DNA of 64,000 bases. Source: a candidate division WOR-3 bacterium. GTDB taxonomy: Bacteria; Hydrothermota; Hydrothermia; UBA1063. The notes under the pieces are model-generated. The model made no database searches. It was not told the origin of the DNA and saw only the letters and a program-made list of their open reading frames with translations. This document shows positions 8,480-18,415 of this stretch, one piece after another. The number at the start of each line of letters is the position of its first letter. Position 1 is the stretch's first letter. The DNA is taken from positions 18,421 to 82,420 of the forward strand of contig JBDRYS010000004.1 of NCBI GenBank assembly GCA_039803545.1, in the 5' to 3' direction. The position numbers were made by a program, and so were the translations under genes.

Positions 8480-9106
8480 TCAAAATCTTAAGAAGGGGTT
8501 TTTCTTTTTTACAATAGCCATTTTTGCACTTGCCATATGTCCGGGATGGACTATGATGTCTTCCTCAAGGGATACCAATTTTTTAAGAGATGCTTGCATT
8601 TTCATGGGTTCGCTTTCAGGAAAGTCGGTTCTTCCGATGGAATCAACGAAAAGGGTGTCTCCGGAAAAGAGATAGTCACTGGTTAGGATACATATTGAGC
8701 CCTTGGTATGCCCTGGAGTTTCGATTACTTTAAGGGAAAAGGGGCCGATGAAAAGAGATTTTTCTTTATCAATCAATGTGGGTTTTCCTTCAAAAGAAAA
8801 AGGTATGCCAAAGAAAGCGGAGTGGTTTTTAATGGGATCTAAAAGCATTGGATAGTCAAATTCGTGAATATAAACTGGAATGCTGAATTTTTTTGAATAG
8901 TAGTCCACTCCCATGATGTGGTCAAAGTGGCCGTGGGTAAGCAGGATCGCCGTAAGGGTGATTTTTTCTTCCTCAATGAACTTTTCAATTTTGGTGGCTT
9001 CCGTTCCAGGGTCAATCATTACCGCATATCTTGACGAGGTTTCATATAGGATATAACAATTGGTGCTTAGAGGCCCTACTACGAATTTTTTAACCTCGAT
9101 TTTCAT
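8480..9106 (-). CDS. MBL-fold hydrolase (glyoxalase II-like)
   Basis: 208-residue metallo-beta-lactamase-fold hydrolase. The metal motif THGHFDH is followed by ETPGHTKGS, SGDTLF with GRTDFP, and VHPGHM near the C-terminus. These are the zinc ligands of the GloB-like subgroup that usually cleaves thioesters such as hydroxyacyl-glutathione. The length suits single-domain GloB-like proteins, not the longer true glyoxalase II. It is divergent from glyQ, with overlapping -10 boxes. The physiological substrate is unknown. Confidence 0.88.
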   Translation of the reverse strand: MKIEVKKFVVGPLSTNCYILYETSSRYAVMIDPGTEATKIEKFIEEEKITLTAILLTHGHFDHIMGVDYYSKKFSIPVYIHEFDYPMLLDPIKNHSAFFGIPFSFEGKPTLIDKEKSLFIGPFSLKVIETPGHTKGSICILTSDYLFSGDTLFVDSIGRTDFPESEPMKMQASLKKLVSLEEDIIVHPGHMASAKMAIVKKKNPFLRF

Positions 9107-9141
9107 TGCGAGAACTTGGTTTAGAAATTATAATTTAAATC
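9106..9141. promoter_or_regulatory. Divergent overlapping promoters, glyQ and MBL gene
   Basis: The palindrome ATTATAAT (9127-9134) supplies a TATAAT -10 box on both strands. For glyQ, TTGCGA (9106-9111) lies 17 bp upstream, and +1 falls at 9141, one base before the ATG at 9142, so the mRNA is almost leaderless. For the MBL gene the leader would be about 14 nt with no Shine-Dalgarno sequence. The two promoters cannot be occupied at the same time. Confidence 0.6.
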
Positions 9142-9990
9142 ATGCTTACGTTCCAGGATTTGATTTTGAAGCTATCTCGCTACTACGCAGATCTCGGTTG
9201 TGTTATAGGGCAGCCTTACAATTCTGAGGTTGGTGCGGGAACTTTCAATCCTTTAACTTTTCTAAAGTCTCTCGGGAAGAAACCCTGGAAGGTCGCCTAT
9301 GTTGAAGTGACGAGGCGTCCCAAGGATGGAAGGTACGCTGAAAATCCCAATAGAGTCCAACAGTATCACCAGTTTCAGGTTATTTTAAAGCCTGCGCCGG
9401 AAAACCCTCAGGAAATTTACCTGAATTCTTTGAAATACATTGGCATAGATATTGAAAAACACGATATAAGGTTTGTTGAGGATGATTGGGAGTCTCCTAC
9501 CCTTGGTGCCTGGGGCCTTGGCTGGGAGGTGTGGCTGGATGGTCTCGAAATAACTCAATTTACCTATTTCCAGCAGGTTGGAGGAATAGACCTCGATGTG
9601 ATCCCCGTTGAGCTTACCTATGGATTAGAGCGCATTGCTATGTACATTCAAAAGGTAGATTCAATTTTTGACCTTGTATGGGCACCGGGGGTGACCTGGG
9701 GCGACATTTATAAAAGGTTCGAATACGAATTTTCAGTTTACAACTATGAAAAAAGTGACAGCAAGTTGCTTATGGAACTTTTCAGGAAGTTTGAAAAAGA
9801 CGCAGAACAGCTCCTCAAGGAAGGATTGCTCTATCCCGGTTACGATTTTGTGATAAAGTTGTCCCACATTTTTAATTTACTCGATGCACGGGGAGCCATT
9901 TCCCCATCAGAAAGACAGGCCTATATTTTGAGGATTAGAAACCTGGCACGATTGGCAGCGAAAGTCTATCTGGAGGCGGAGAATGAGTGA
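9142..9990 (+). CDS. glyQ: Glycyl-tRNA synthetase alpha subunit
   Basis: 282 residues, the normal length for the catalytic alpha subunit of the bacterial alpha2-beta2 enzyme that charges tRNA-Gly. Diagnostic blocks include [18 protein letters not shown], the [14 protein letters not shown] segment that binds substrate, and [18 protein letters not shown]. It overlaps glyS by 8 bp. It is expressed from a near-leaderless promoter. Finding the tetrameric type, not the dimeric type of archaea and many Gram-positives, supports a bacterial host. Confidence 0.97.
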   Translation: MLTFQDLILKLSRYYADLGCVIGQPYNSEVGAGTFNPLTFLKSLGKKPWKVAYVEVTRRPKDGRYAENPNRVQQYHQFQVILKPAPENPQEIYLNSLKYIGIDIEKHDIRFVEDDWESPTLGAWGLGWEVWLDGLEITQFTYFQQVGGIDLDVIPVELTYGLERIAMYIQKVDSIFDLVWAPGVTWGDIYKRFEYEFSVYNYEKSDSKLLMELFRKFEKDAEQLLKEGLLYPGYDFVIKLSHIFNLLDARGAISPSERQAYILRIRNLARLAAKVYLEAENE

Positions 9991-12079
9991 ATTTTTGCTG
10001 GAGATCGGCGTTGAAGAGATACCCGCCTTTGATGTTTACGACATTGCTGAACAACTACGGAGAATTTTTGAAAACTTTTTAGAGGAGAACCGGATAAAGT
10101 TTGGTGAGCTTAAAATATTTTTTACACCGCGCAGGTTTGCGATTTATATTAAAGGTTTGAGTGATTTTCAGGATACATGGGAGTCAGAAGTTACTGGACC
10201 ACCGGCGAAGGTGTGTTTTGACGAGGAAGGTAAGCCAACGAAGGCTTTGACTGGTTTTCTTGAAAGTAGAAACCTCAGGCTGGAAGATGTTTATGTTGAG
10301 GAGACTAAAAAGGGCAAATATGTAAAGGCGAAAATCAAAGAGGGTGGAAAACCAGTAAAGGATCTGCTTTCCCAATTTTTACCTGATGTTCTCAGTAAGG
10401 TGAAGGTGCGGAAATCGATGCGATGGGATGGAGACTTCCGATTCTTGAGGCCTGTAAGATGGATTTTATGCCTGTACAATAGTGAAGTGATGGATGTGGA
10501 GATTGCTGGTATTAAGGCCTCGAGAGCCACCTATGGCAACAGGGTTAAGGGGAATCTTCTGCTTGAGGTTAAAGACCCTTCAGATTATTTGGATCTTTTG
10601 AGAAAGAACTTCGTTTATGCAGACCCTGATGAAAGAAAACAAATCATTCTTGAGAAGATACACAAGATATGCTCAGAAAAGGGTCTTAAATGGCAGGAAG
10701 ATCACGAACTTTTAGATGAGGTTGTGAATTTGGTTGAGTATCCGGGTGTTATTCTGGGAAGTTTCCCTGAAAGGTATTTGGATTTACCAGAGTCAGTCAT
10801 TATCACTGCAATGAAACAGCATCAGCGTTACTTTGCCGTGAGAAGGGCGGATGGCAAGCTGGCTAACTACTTCATTACTACTATTAACAATACTGAGGAT
10901 TATGAACCGGAGATAAGACCGAATCATGAAAAGGTTCTTAAAGCGAGGCTTGAGGATGCGGAGTTTTATATGCACGAGGACTTAAAGATACCACTCGAGG
11001 ATAGAATCGAAGAACTTAAAAAGGTAGTCTTTCTGGAAGGAATAGGTACGGTATATGATAAGATTTTGAGGGTTGAAAAACTCTGTCAATTTTTACTTCC
11101 AAATTTTGTTGACGTTGACAGCGAATTGTTGTTTAAAGCGTTGAAACTCTGCAAAGTTGATCTCACGACGTTGATGATTAAAGATGGGAAGGAGTTTACA
11201 AAGCTTGGAGGGATTATAGGAATGGAGTATGCTCTAAGACAAGGAAAAGATGAGAAGCTTTCTCGTATTATTTACGACCATATCCTGCCAAGGTTCCCCG
11301 GTGATGAGCTTCCGCAGACCATAGAGGGTGCAATTATAAGCCTTTCTGATAAGGTAGATACTTTGATGGCTTTCTTGAAGGCAGGTGCCGAGATTTCTGC
11401 TTCTCAGGATCCCTTTGGGTTAAGGAGGACCCTATACTCGATTTTTGAGCTGGTAAAGGAAAAGAAGCTGAGATTTAATTTTGTCCATCTTCTTGAAAAA
11501 GCTGCCCTTGAGCTTGGCATTCCGACGGAGAAACTTCAGGAGTTCCTGAACTGGGCATGGGCAAGGCTCGAGAGTTATTTAGAGGAGAAGGAGGGCATCC
11601 GCTACGACATAGTGGATTGCGTAGTTTACGCCAACAAAGGTGATCTCTGGGATGTGATTCAGAGGGCAAGGGTTTTGAACAGCTATTACCTTGAGAATAG
11701 AAAGGAATTTGAGGAAGTGGTAATTGGTCAAAAGAGGGCAAATAACATCCTGGCGGGTGTTGGAAACCTGCCCCCCATCGATGAGTCTCTGTTCGAAAAG
11801 GATGAAGAAAGGAATCTCCACAAAGTGCTGAGGGAGAGTGAACCTTTGGTAAAAAAGGCTTTGGATGAGGAAAGGTATGAAGATGCCCTCAGGATTTTGA
11901 GAAGCTTAAAACCTTATATCGATCTTTTCTTTGATAAGGTCTTTGTAATGGTAAATGATGAGAAGATTAGAAATAATCGCCTTTCACTCCTTTATGAGCT
12001 GAGGGAGTGCTTCAGACACTACGGTGATTTTTCAAAAATAGTAGTCCAGGTTAATCAATCTCCTCACCAAGCTTCTTAA
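9983..12079 (+). CDS. glyS: Glycyl-tRNA synthetase beta subunit
   Basis: 698 residues, full length for the beta subunit. It opens with [11 protein letters not shown] and carries [36 protein letters not shown] and an HD-like region. The C-terminal helical tail (residues about 590-690) is the anticodon-binding part. This subunit recognises tRNA and is needed for the alpha subunit to work. The 3' end overlaps a small convergent gene by 29 bp. Confidence 0.97.
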   Translation: MSEFLLEIGVEEIPAFDVYDIAEQLRRIFENFLEENRIKFGELKIFFTPRRFAIYIKGLSDFQDTWESEVTGPPAKVCFDEEGKPTKALTGFLESRNLRLEDVYVEETKKGKYVKAKIKEGGKPVKDLLSQFLPDVLSKVKVRKSMRWDGDFRFLRPVRWILCLYNSEVMDVEIAGIKASRATYGNRVKGNLLLEVKDPSDYLDLLRKNFVYADPDERKQIILEKIHKICSEKGLKWQEDHELLDEVVNLVEYPGVILGSFPERYLDLPESVIITAMKQHQRYFAVRRADGKLANYFITTINNTEDYEPEIRPNHEKVLKARLEDAEFYMHEDLKIPLEDRIEELKKVVFLEGIGTVYDKILRVEKLCQFLLPNFVDVDSELLFKALKLCKVDLTTLMIKDGKEFTKLGGIIGMEYALRQGKDEKLSRIIYDHILPRFPGDELPQTIEGAIISLSDKVDTLMAFLKAGAEISASQDPFGLRRTLYSIFELVKEKKLRFNFVHLLEKAALELGIPTEKLQEFLNWAWARLESYLEEKEGIRYDIVDCVVYANKGDLWDVIQRARVLNSYYLENRKEFEEVVIGQKRANNILAGVGNLPPIDESLFEKDEERNLHKVLRESEPLVKKALDEERYEDALRILRSLKPYIDLFFDKVFVMVNDEKIRNNRLSLLYELRECFRHYGDFSKIVVQVNQSPHQAS

Positions 12080-12230
12080 GGATACTTTTAAAAATTTCCT
12101 TCTCCTGTCTTAGTTTTTCTTTGAATTCACTATCGTCAGCCTTTCTAATTTCTGCCCTCAGCTCAAGAACTCTCTCTTTGAGGAGGTCTTTCAGGGCTTC
12201 AACTTCCTGTTGTGTAAGTTCGAGGTTCAT
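12051..12230 (-). CDS. Small conserved-type protein, 59 residues
   Basis: A short frame with a good ribosome-binding site (GGAGGT, seven bases before the ATG). It begins MNLELTQQEVEALKDLLKE and is a single highly charged helix-rich chain ([13 protein letters not shown]). Small proteins with an LTxxEVxxLxxLL start and an ELRxEI segment are common in many bacteria and have no known function. The last 29 bp overlap glyS on the opposite strand. The ribosome-binding site and the heptad-like pattern support a real gene. Confidence 0.72.
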   Translation of the reverse strand: MNLELTQQEVEALKDLLKERVLELRAEIRKADDSEFKEKLRQEKEIFKSILKKLGEEID

Positions 12231-12303
12231 ATTATTACCTCCTGTTTTGTTTTAATTTTAAGCCATGGGGCTCATATGTGCATATGGAGGTTTCTTTGAA
12301 AAG

Positions 12304-12715
12304 TCAAGTTTTAACTATTCTTTGTATGAGGTCAAGCATTTTGTAGTTTAATATGTAATCGATTTCTTCCATTGCCCTTAGAAGATTTTCTTTCTGAAGT
12401 TGCACTCTACAACTAAAACAGGTTTATTGCCTTTGTACAAAACAATATCATGGGTTTTCCCTTTGCTATTACCTGTGATAGGCTTATATAATGAGAAATT
12501 TGGGTCATTGTTTGCGACAGTAAATTGTTGTCCTGTGAGGGTTTTAATCTTTTGCTGGCACATTTTTTCGAAGATTTCTCCGCTTCTCAGGGTCAAAAAT
12601 GTTTGTTTTGTTGTCTTTCGCTCTCTCAGCGATTAACATAGGGATTACTTTGGCTGTTTCGGGATATTCCGTGAGAAGTTCTTTGAGATGGTCTTTTCTT
12701 TTTCCGATGGAATTT
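12304..12715 (-). pseudogene. Degraded DpnII-like restriction endonuclease
   Basis: Pieces of one protein appear in three frames. They are a stretch reading KRKDHLKELLTEYPETAKV then IPMLIAERAKDNKT, an open part from 12596 to 12378 (RSGEIFEKMCQQKI, then KGKTHDIVLYKGNKPVLVVEC), and a tail QKENLLRAMEEIDYILNYK ending at 12304. The RSGxxFE block and the D-(x)n-VEC/VEN motif resemble the PD-(D/E)XK core of DpnII-type enzymes. At least two frameshifts and lost ends make it non-functional. The assignment rests on motif memory only. Confidence 0.45.
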
Positions 12716-12730
12716 GTGTTAAAGAGTTTA

Positions 12731-12892
12731 GGAGTGAAAGCTCATTTTTGCGCTTTCTTTGGATTTGGAAATTTCCTCTTCTTTTTCGGGCTTTCTTATG
12801 ACAAATAGGTGCTCGTAAGCTTTTATTTACTTGAGGTATTCTTCTAATGTTAATTCTATCACTTCAACCTTTTGAAATTTAAGTTTTGCCGT
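12731..12892 (-). pseudogene. Remnant of a DNA methyltransferase C-terminus
   Basis: Upstream of the endonuclease remnant, one frame reads KVEVIELTLEEYLK, a TAA stop, then IKAYEHLFVIRKPEKEEE in the same frame. A YEHLFVIRKP ending is usual for N4/N6-type DNA methyltransferases. With the neighbouring endonuclease remnant this suggests a dead restriction-modification pair. The region from here to 13054 holds no other recognisable gene. Confidence 0.35.
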
Positions 12893-13054
12893 TCAAAAAC
12901 ATTTTTCACTATCGGCTGTAAGTGTAAGGTGTCACTTTTGTTTATTCAAATGTGGTCTTATTGTGTAAAAAGTTCGCAAGGGACATTTTGAAAGGACTTC
13001 CTATGTGATGAGAGCGGCAAGCCAATAATAGCTTTAATTTACATCCTGAGTTTT

Positions 13055-14425
13055 TCAGCTTCTTGGATTCCCTATTTTGTAAGAAATTTGGAAAAGTAGG
13101 CTGTCAATGGGGGCAAGGAGGGTTTTTCTAATCCTTTTAAAATCGAGTTTTTCAACCTTTTTCACTTCCTTAATCGAGGGTAGTATTATGAGCGCCACCA
13201 AGAATCTCAGAATTCCAGATAATAGGAAGACCTGGATGATGTTTCCCGCAGGCACCGTTTTCAACATATTGTAGGACGCGAGGTAACCACCAATGGTTGC
13301 GCCCACGAACACACTCAGAGAGTTTAGAATGTTGTAATAAGTGACGCAGATGGCAATTTTTTGGCGGGTTACTGCGTCATAAATGAAGTTGGAAGAGGCA
13401 ATATTGAAGCCTGCCCAGAGGGTTCCAGAAAAGGCTTCAATGAAAAAAAGGAAGTAGAAGGCGGTGTTTTTATTCATCAGTGAGGTTGAAGCCCAAATCA
13501 GAGGAATTAAGGGTATTAAAAATCCTGTTATTTTTAAAACTTTTAGATTTCCATACTTATCACCGAGCCTTCCCCAATAGGGCATCGTGAGCAGGCTGGT
13601 AATTGAAGAGGCAAGGCTTACCAAGGTAAACTTTGAATAGGAAAGCCCAAGATGTTTTAACATGTAAACTGCAAAGAATGGACCTGCAATTGCAACCGAA
13701 AACATAAAGAGGTTCACAAAGGCGGTGAATCTTCCGAAATTGCTGTGTGGCATCAATCTTACGAACTCCCACAGTGTAAAATAGTAAGACTTGTGGGATT
13801 TAAAAGGTGGCTCATGTTGAAGCTTTAAAAGGTAGGCGGAAGTAAAACGGGCAACCATTGCCACTGTGAAGATAACTACAAATCCAATAAAGGGGTTTAT
13901 TTTCTTGAAAAGGTCCAGGAGAAAACCAGCGATTAACATCGAGGTAAGGCTTGCGAATCCTACTATTCGATTCCTTTTTCCAAAATAAGAGCCAAGGGAC
14001 TTTTCATCAACGAGGTCCTTCATCCACGAACTCCAGGCAGGTGCAAAGATGCTTCCCGCAGCAACAAGGAGTGTGTAAGCGAAGATTAAAGTCAAGGGTA
14101 TTGCCGGTGATTTTTTGTTAAATACAAAATATATAAAGGCAAGAGATATGATGAGAATCCAGGTTAAGGCCTGGGAAAAGGCGCCCCAAAAGGAGAGTTG
14201 TTTACGAGAAATTTTTTCGCCAAGGATTTTGAGGCTTAAAAATTGGATAAGGGCAGAGGCTATTTGCGGAATTGAAGTCAAAAATCCTACGATTTTATTG
14301 TTGGCACCGAGAAGGAGGGCATAAGGGGTAATGTACCTGAGCCCCATGCCTTCCATTATGGAGTAGGCAACCCCTTCAAAAATGCTTATTTTTAATGGAT
14401 CTCTTTTCTTCGTCTTCTCTTCCAT
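13055..14425 (-). CDS. MFS transporter
   Basis: 456 residues with about twelve hydrophobic segments. Early YALLLGANNKIVGFLTSIPQ and the loop GRLGDKYGN after the sixth or seventh segment match the major facilitator fold. LVDEKSLGSYFGKRNRIVG after the fourth segment is typical of a poorly characterised MFS subgroup. The substrate cannot be told. The start ATG 14425 has no Shine-Dalgarno sequence and sits just after a promoter-like, palindromic AT-rich site. Confidence 0.85.
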   Translation of the reverse strand: MEEKTKKRDPLKISIFEGVAYSIMEGMGLRYITPYALLLGANNKIVGFLTSIPQIASALIQFLSLKILGEKISRKQLSFWGAFSQALTWILIISLAFIYFVFNKKSPAIPLTLIFAYTLLVAAGSIFAPAWSSWMKDLVDEKSLGSYFGKRNRIVGFASLTSMLIAGFLLDLFKKINPFIGFVVIFTVAMVARFTSAYLLKLQHEPPFKSHKSYYFTLWEFVRLMPHSNFGRFTAFVNLFMFSVAIAGPFFAVYMLKHLGLSYSKFTLVSLASSITSLLTMPYWGRLGDKYGNLKVLKITGFLIPLIPLIWASTSLMNKNTAFYFLFFIEAFSGTLWAGFNIASSNFIYDAVTRQKIAICVTYYNILNSLSVFVGATIGGYLASYNMLKTVPAGNIIQVFLLSGILRFLVALIILPSIKEVKKVEKLDFKRIRKTLLAPIDSLLFQISYKIGNPRS

Positions 14426-14447
14426 TGTCTATTAAATTGTAATTTAA
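14426..14447 (-). promoter_or_regulatory. AT-rich inverted repeat over the MFS promoter
   Basis: TTAAATT-GT-AATTTAA (14432-14447) is a 7+7 inverted repeat. On the minus strand it contains TACAAT (14441-14436) and TTTAAT (14436-14431) as possible -10 boxes. These give a leader of zero to four bases before the ATG at 14425. A repressor binding here would block transcription. No local regulator gene is seen. Confidence 0.4.
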
Positions 14448-14596
14448 TTTGTTCGGATTGCGAAAAAGTCACATGTTCGAGGGCTTGGATGCGAAATCAG
14501 ATTCACCTTCGTGCACCAATAGTTTTAAGACAGGTCATATTATTTAACCTTGCCATAACGAGATTACCGCATGATAATTAGGACGGTGGTGATATT

Positions 14597-15667
14597 ATGA
14601 ATCGTTTAGTCCTTTGTTTCTTAGTTATTGCATCCCTCCTTAATGCCCAGGAAGCCCTTAGTGTGTCAGAGCCTCAAGATACCACGCTGAAGCAATACTT
14701 TCAAAAGGTCGACAAGCCTGTGAAGAGGGTCTTCCAATTTTCAGTACCCAAGCCCGGAAATGTAGTCGTTGGCGTTGCAGAGGATGGTACCATCTATCCT
14801 CTATTTTTCGAAAGGGTGGCCATAAGAGAGAAAAAATCGGGCTCTACCTACCATATTCTTGGTCAAACTATCCTCGGTTTTGGAGTCTACTCCTGGTCTT
14901 TGCCGATGACCTTTAACCTGACAGGAAGAACTGCGGGAGTCGTTGGCCTCTTAACTCCCTTTGGGTTCTTTACTTATGGGATGCTCACTGCAAAATCTAA
15001 ATCATTGCCAGAAGCGGTAGCTGGATTCCTTGGTGGAGGAATGGGAGCTGTCCATGGTTATCTGCTGTTAAGCGACACAAAGGGAATTTTCCCCGTGAGC
15101 CTTACGGAAAATCTACTGGATCAGTACCTTGCTAAGGGCATGAAAGTGAGTAATGGAGTCGTTATGAGAAAGGCATTGAACAGTGGTAACGCCTTTTATG
15201 AAGCCAACATGCTCAGTAACATAATCCGTGATAGAGGATTGCAGGATAAGGAGTGGAGAGTAGCTACCCTTTACTCTGTGATAAAGGGTTACGGGATGAT
15301 GTATTTGGATAGGAATGATTATAGAGCTACCGAAGGTGATGTTATTTTTGAGGGGAAATTACAACTTTTAGGTGCAGAATTTTTACCTCTGATTCTTTAT
15401 GACCAAGATCTGGGAAGGCTTAAAGCCTTTGCATCTCTGGCAGGATACGTTCCTATGTACCTTTATTCGAGGAAGCTTTCTAAGATGTTTGACCTTGGAT
15501 TTGGTGAGTCTCTGGTGATTTTATTCTCTCCTGCTCTTGCCTCCACCGTTGTTGGAGGAATTGCCCTTCTGATAAACAATGAGACCCTAAATAAGCAACT
15601 CCCTCGGCTTTATCCTATTGTAGATCTGGCTCTGACCTACTATCTTTACAAGCGTTTTAAGGATTGA
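14597..15667 (+). CDS. Secreted or membrane hypothetical protein
   Basis: 356 residues, not recognised. It has a clear signal peptide (LVLCFLVIASLLNAQ, cleavage near residue 18). A polar region follows and then several glycine-rich hydrophobic stretches (about residues 95-165 and 255-350), which look like membrane segments. No catalytic motif is visible. It stands alone between the MFS gene and rlmB, with a weak GGTGGTGAT upstream of the ATG. It is probably an envelope protein. Confidence 0.7.
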   Translation: MNRLVLCFLVIASLLNAQEALSVSEPQDTTLKQYFQKVDKPVKRVFQFSVPKPGNVVVGVAEDGTIYPLFFERVAIREKKSGSTYHILGQTILGFGVYSWSLPMTFNLTGRTAGVVGLLTPFGFFTYGMLTAKSKSLPEAVAGFLGGGMGAVHGYLLLSDTKGIFPVSLTENLLDQYLAKGMKVSNGVVMRKALNSGNAFYEANMLSNIIRDRGLQDKEWRVATLYSVIKGYGMMYLDRNDYRATEGDVIFEGKLQLLGAEFLPLILYDQDLGRLKAFASLAGYVPMYLYSRKLSKMFDLGFGESLVILFSPALASTVVGGIALLINNETLNKQLPRLYPIVDLALTYYLYKRFKD

Positions 15668-15804
15668 AGCACAGGATAAAGGCTCTATCGAACTAACTAC
15701 TGGGTCTTTTGAATAAATTTAGCCAGAATTAGTTATTTGAAAGTTCAGTAAATTTTGCGCACCTTTTATTTTTAACTTATCCAAAAATGTTGATTGTTCC
15801 GTCA

Positions 15805-15840
15805 TTGAATTGTTCACGCCCTTAACACTATACTTTTTCA
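15805..15840 (+). promoter_or_regulatory. Promoter for leaderless rlmB transcript
   Basis: TTGAAT (15805-15810), 18-bp spacer, TATACT (15829-15834). The predicted +1 is exactly the A of the ATG at 15841. No Shine-Dalgarno sequence is present. Confidence 0.58.
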
Positions 15841-16566
15841 ATGTATATCATTGGGAAAAATCCAGTTTTGGAACTGCTTAAATCCGATCCCCAGAAGGTG
15901 GAAAAGGTTTTCATTGCCAAAAGAGCTCACATTCCAGAACCTCTACTGGACCTTTTAGGAAATGCTGCCTTTCCTGTAGTTCACGTTGAGAAGGAGAAAC
16001 TTGATAGGATGGCGGGAAATAAAAACCACCAGGGAATTATTGCGGTGGTGAGAGAGGTGGAATTTACCAATCCTGTGGATCTTTTGAATGAGTTAATTGA
16101 AAGGCGCGGAGTTTTGGTAACCCTTGATGAAGTTCAGGATCCACAAAATCTGGGGAATATTTTGAGGAGTGCCGAAGCCCTTGGGGCAGTCGGCATGGTG
16201 GTTCCTGCTTTGAGATCTTCTGGATTTACCGAAAGCGCAGTAAAAGCCTCTGCTGGTGCAGTTTTTCATTTAAAAATCGGTACCGTCACAAACCTAAGGA
16301 ACTTTCTTTTGAAGGCTAAGGAAATGGGGGTATGGATATACTCCTTGGAGGTAGGTGGTATTAGCCTCTATGACGCGACTTACAATTTTCCCATGATCCT
16401 CATAGCGGGGGGTGAGGATAAAGGTGTAGGGAAAAGCATACTAAGTATTAGCGATGTCGTTGTATCTATTCCAATGTTTGGAAAAATAAATTCTTTAAAT
16501 GTGGCTTCCAGTGTCGCCATTGCCCTTTCATGGATAAGTAGAGTGAGGGGGAAAGAGAATGGTTAA
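15841..16566 (+). CDS. rlmB: TrmH/SpoU-family rRNA 2'-O-methyltransferase
   Basis: 241 residues. The N-terminal substrate-binding domain starts at once with YIIGKNPVLELL and holds NKNHQGIIAVV. The SPOUT domain has the three family motifs: LDEVQDPQNLGNILRSAEALG, LIAGGEDKGV and IPMFGKINSLNVASSVAIAL. Members of this subgroup methylate G2251 of 23S rRNA, though some act on tRNA. The gene overlaps the following nuclease gene by 8 bp and heads a three-gene operon. Confidence 0.92.
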   Translation: MYIIGKNPVLELLKSDPQKVEKVFIAKRAHIPEPLLDLLGNAAFPVVHVEKEKLDRMAGNKNHQGIIAVVREVEFTNPVDLLNELIERRGVLVTLDEVQDPQNLGNILRSAEALGAVGMVVPALRSSGFTESAVKASAGAVFHLKIGTVTNLRNFLLKAKEMGVWIYSLEVGGISLYDATYNFPMILIAGGEDKGVGKSILSISDVVVSIPMFGKINSLNVASSVAIALSWISRVRGKENG

Positions 16567-17539
16567 AACCATTTTTGTTAAAGATTTGCCCAATTTAATA
16601 GGGAACGAGGTGGATGACCTTTTTCAGATTAAAGATTTGCAGGACAAAAGTGGCAAGGAAGGGCAGGCCTTCCTCGAACTTACTATCGCTGATGTCTCTG
16701 GTACACTTACAGCGAGGATCTTTGACGATGTAGAGGTTTTAAGGGGAAAGATAGAGCGTGGCAGGGTTCACAGGCTCAGGATGCAGGTTTATCAGTTTTC
16801 AAATCAGTTGGGTATCAAGGTACTGGATGTTGAACGGGTTGAGGACTACGACATAAGGCATTTCGTACCTTCCAGCAGCGTAGATCCAGCGAAACTGGAA
16901 GAGGATTTGAAGAGTTTTATCAGGAAAATTAACAATCCTCAATTAAAAACCCTCCTCAAGAGAATATTTGTGGATGATGAGGAGTTTAGGAAGAAATTTT
17001 TACTGGCACCGGCAGCCAGATATTATCATCACAACTTCATTGGAGGACTTGCCGAACATACCCTTCAAATTGCAAGGGTTGCCGAGGCCATTTCTGTATT
17101 ATATGACGTAGTCGATAAAGACCTTTTGATTGCAGGTGCTCTCCTTCACGATATCGGTAAGGTTTATGAAATGGAATATACGCCAGATATCGACTACACC
17201 GACGAGGGAAGACTTTTCGGCCACCTCATTATCGGTTATGAAATCGTAAGCAAGAAGATACACGAAATCGAAGTTGTAAATAGGTTTCCCGCAGATCTTC
17301 GGATGAAAATTTTACATATGATCCTTTCCCACCACGGTGAGCTTCAGTTTGGTTCACCGGTAAGACCACTGTTTCTTGAGGCACAGATACTACATTTTCT
17401 GGATGACCTCGACGCAAAGGCAGAGATGTTTAAGAAGGCTTCTGATCTGAGGAGTGAAAGTAATACAAGGTGGAGCGAATTTTCAAAGCCTCTTGGCAGG
17501 TCTGTTTTTCTTGGTGAGTTGGAGGAGGAACAGAAATGA
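16559..17539 (+). CDS. OB-fold/HD-domain 3'-5' exoribonuclease, YhaM-like
   Basis: 326 residues. An N-terminal OB-fold (residues about 1-95) resembles YhaM/Cbf1. The HD hydrolase domain shows HHNFIGGLAEHTLQI, LLHDIGK and ILSHHGE as metal ligands, and ends in a DDLDAK motif. YhaM of Bacillus degrades RNA and single-stranded DNA from the 3' end. Coupling with an rRNA methyltransferase by an 8-bp overlap fits an RNA-metabolism operon. Confidence 0.88.
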   Translation: MVKTIFVKDLPNLIGNEVDDLFQIKDLQDKSGKEGQAFLELTIADVSGTLTARIFDDVEVLRGKIERGRVHRLRMQVYQFSNQLGIKVLDVERVEDYDIRHFVPSSSVDPAKLEEDLKSFIRKINNPQLKTLLKRIFVDDEEFRKKFLLAPAARYYHHNFIGGLAEHTLQIARVAEAISVLYDVVDKDLLIAGALLHDIGKVYEMEYTPDIDYTDEGRLFGHLIIGYEIVSKKIHEIEVVNRFPADLRMKILHMILSHHGELQFGSPVRPLFLEAQILHFLDDLDAKAEMFKKASDLRSESNTRWSEFSKPLGRSVFLGELEEEQK

Positions 17540-17913
17540 AGGAGATCTGGCTTGAAAGCGCCATGGAAAGTTTAAATAAGGCAAAGAAGATGCTTTACAT
17601 TGGTGATTACAAAAATGCCTGCATCAATTCAAGGATATCGGCGACTAAGGCAATCTACTCGGCCCTTATAGGCGTGGATGATATTAAATACAGGGACGAA
17701 ATTGTAACACTTTATGAAATTTACAAACTACACAATGGTAAGGATGAGGAAATTGAAGAGGCTGTGTTTTTCCTTTCCAGGTTTATCCTTTATGAGGATA
17801 TTATAACCCCTTTCCTTGCAGAAAAATGGGAGGGATTACCTACCAAGGAAGATGCAGAAAAGGCTGTAAGCTTAGCCGAAAGATTGGTGAAGAAATTTTC
17901 TAATCCTCAGTAG
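17536..17913 (+). CDS. HEPN-like helical protein
   Basis: 125 residues, all-helical. It begins WLESAMESLNKAKKMLYIGDY and continues NACINSRISATKAIYSALI, the pattern of HEPN-like domains. The RNase-type RxxxxH motif is not obvious, so it may be a non-catalytic relative. It overlaps the nuclease gene by 4 bp. Its last 14 bp overlap a convergent gene. The function is unknown. Confidence 0.65.
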   Translation: MKEIWLESAMESLNKAKKMLYIGDYKNACINSRISATKAIYSALIGVDDIKYRDEIVTLYEIYKLHNGKDEEIEEAVFFLSRFILYEDIITPFLAEKWEGLPTKEDAEKAVSLAERLVKKFSNPQ

Positions 17914-18415
17914 AGACCATCTCACTCCACTTTTGGGCTAAAAGGTCGCGTCTTGGCTTGTAGACTGTTTCGTAAAAATATCTCTGGGAGAGTAGTACAC
18001 CTTTATCGTAGCTTTTAACAATTTCAAGGGCTTCTTGGAAGGCCTTATCAAACTTTCCACCAAACCTGCTTTCAATTTGCCTTTTGAAGGCCTCAGGTGT
18101 TTGTATTTCGTTTCCAATTATAAAGAAGGGCCTACCCTCTATCTCAACAGAGTAGGCCTGTTCGTCACCGAGGGAGAAGATTTTGAACTTTTCCTGCAAT
18201 TCTTTAATCTTCTCCTTGGGGATGCCCTTTATCTGTTCAAAGGTTGGTTTTAGGGGAAATTCTTCTCCCTTTACCGTTTTAAAACCTCTTTTAGCTGCAG
18301 CATAGAAAATGGCCCTATTAAGGCCAAAAGACTTGGCTGAATCGAGAGGCAGGCCAAGGACATAAGCCCTTGCAGCCTGCAACGTTGCCATTACTTGAAA
18401 TCTTCCCACTTTCAT
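17900..18415 (-). CDS. Hypothetical protein encoded with a minimal DNA ligase
   Basis: 171 residues, not recognised. The chain is charged and mixed alpha/beta, with GRFQVMATLQAARAYVLG at the start and a central EIEGRPFFIIGNE segment. It overlaps the ligase gene by 4 bp (ATGA), so the two are co-translated. The ligase lacks an OB-fold domain, so this protein could be a partner that supplies DNA binding. That is conjecture; I see no known DNA-binding motif. Confidence 0.72.
   Translation of the reverse strand: MKVGRFQVMATLQAARAYVLGLPLDSAKSFGLNRAIFYAAAKRGFKTVKGEEFPLKPTFEQIKGIPKEKIKELQEKFKIFSLGDEQAYSVEIEGRPFFIIGNEIQTPEAFKRQIESRFGGKFDKAFQEALEIVKSYDKGVLLSQRYFYETVYKPRRDLLAQKWSEMVSTED

Noticed and set aside
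12599..12808. Plus-strand hydrophobic 69-codon frame
   Set aside because: No ribosome-binding site, and it is antisense to the restriction-modification remnant; its composition is the reverse of a Lys-rich coding strand.
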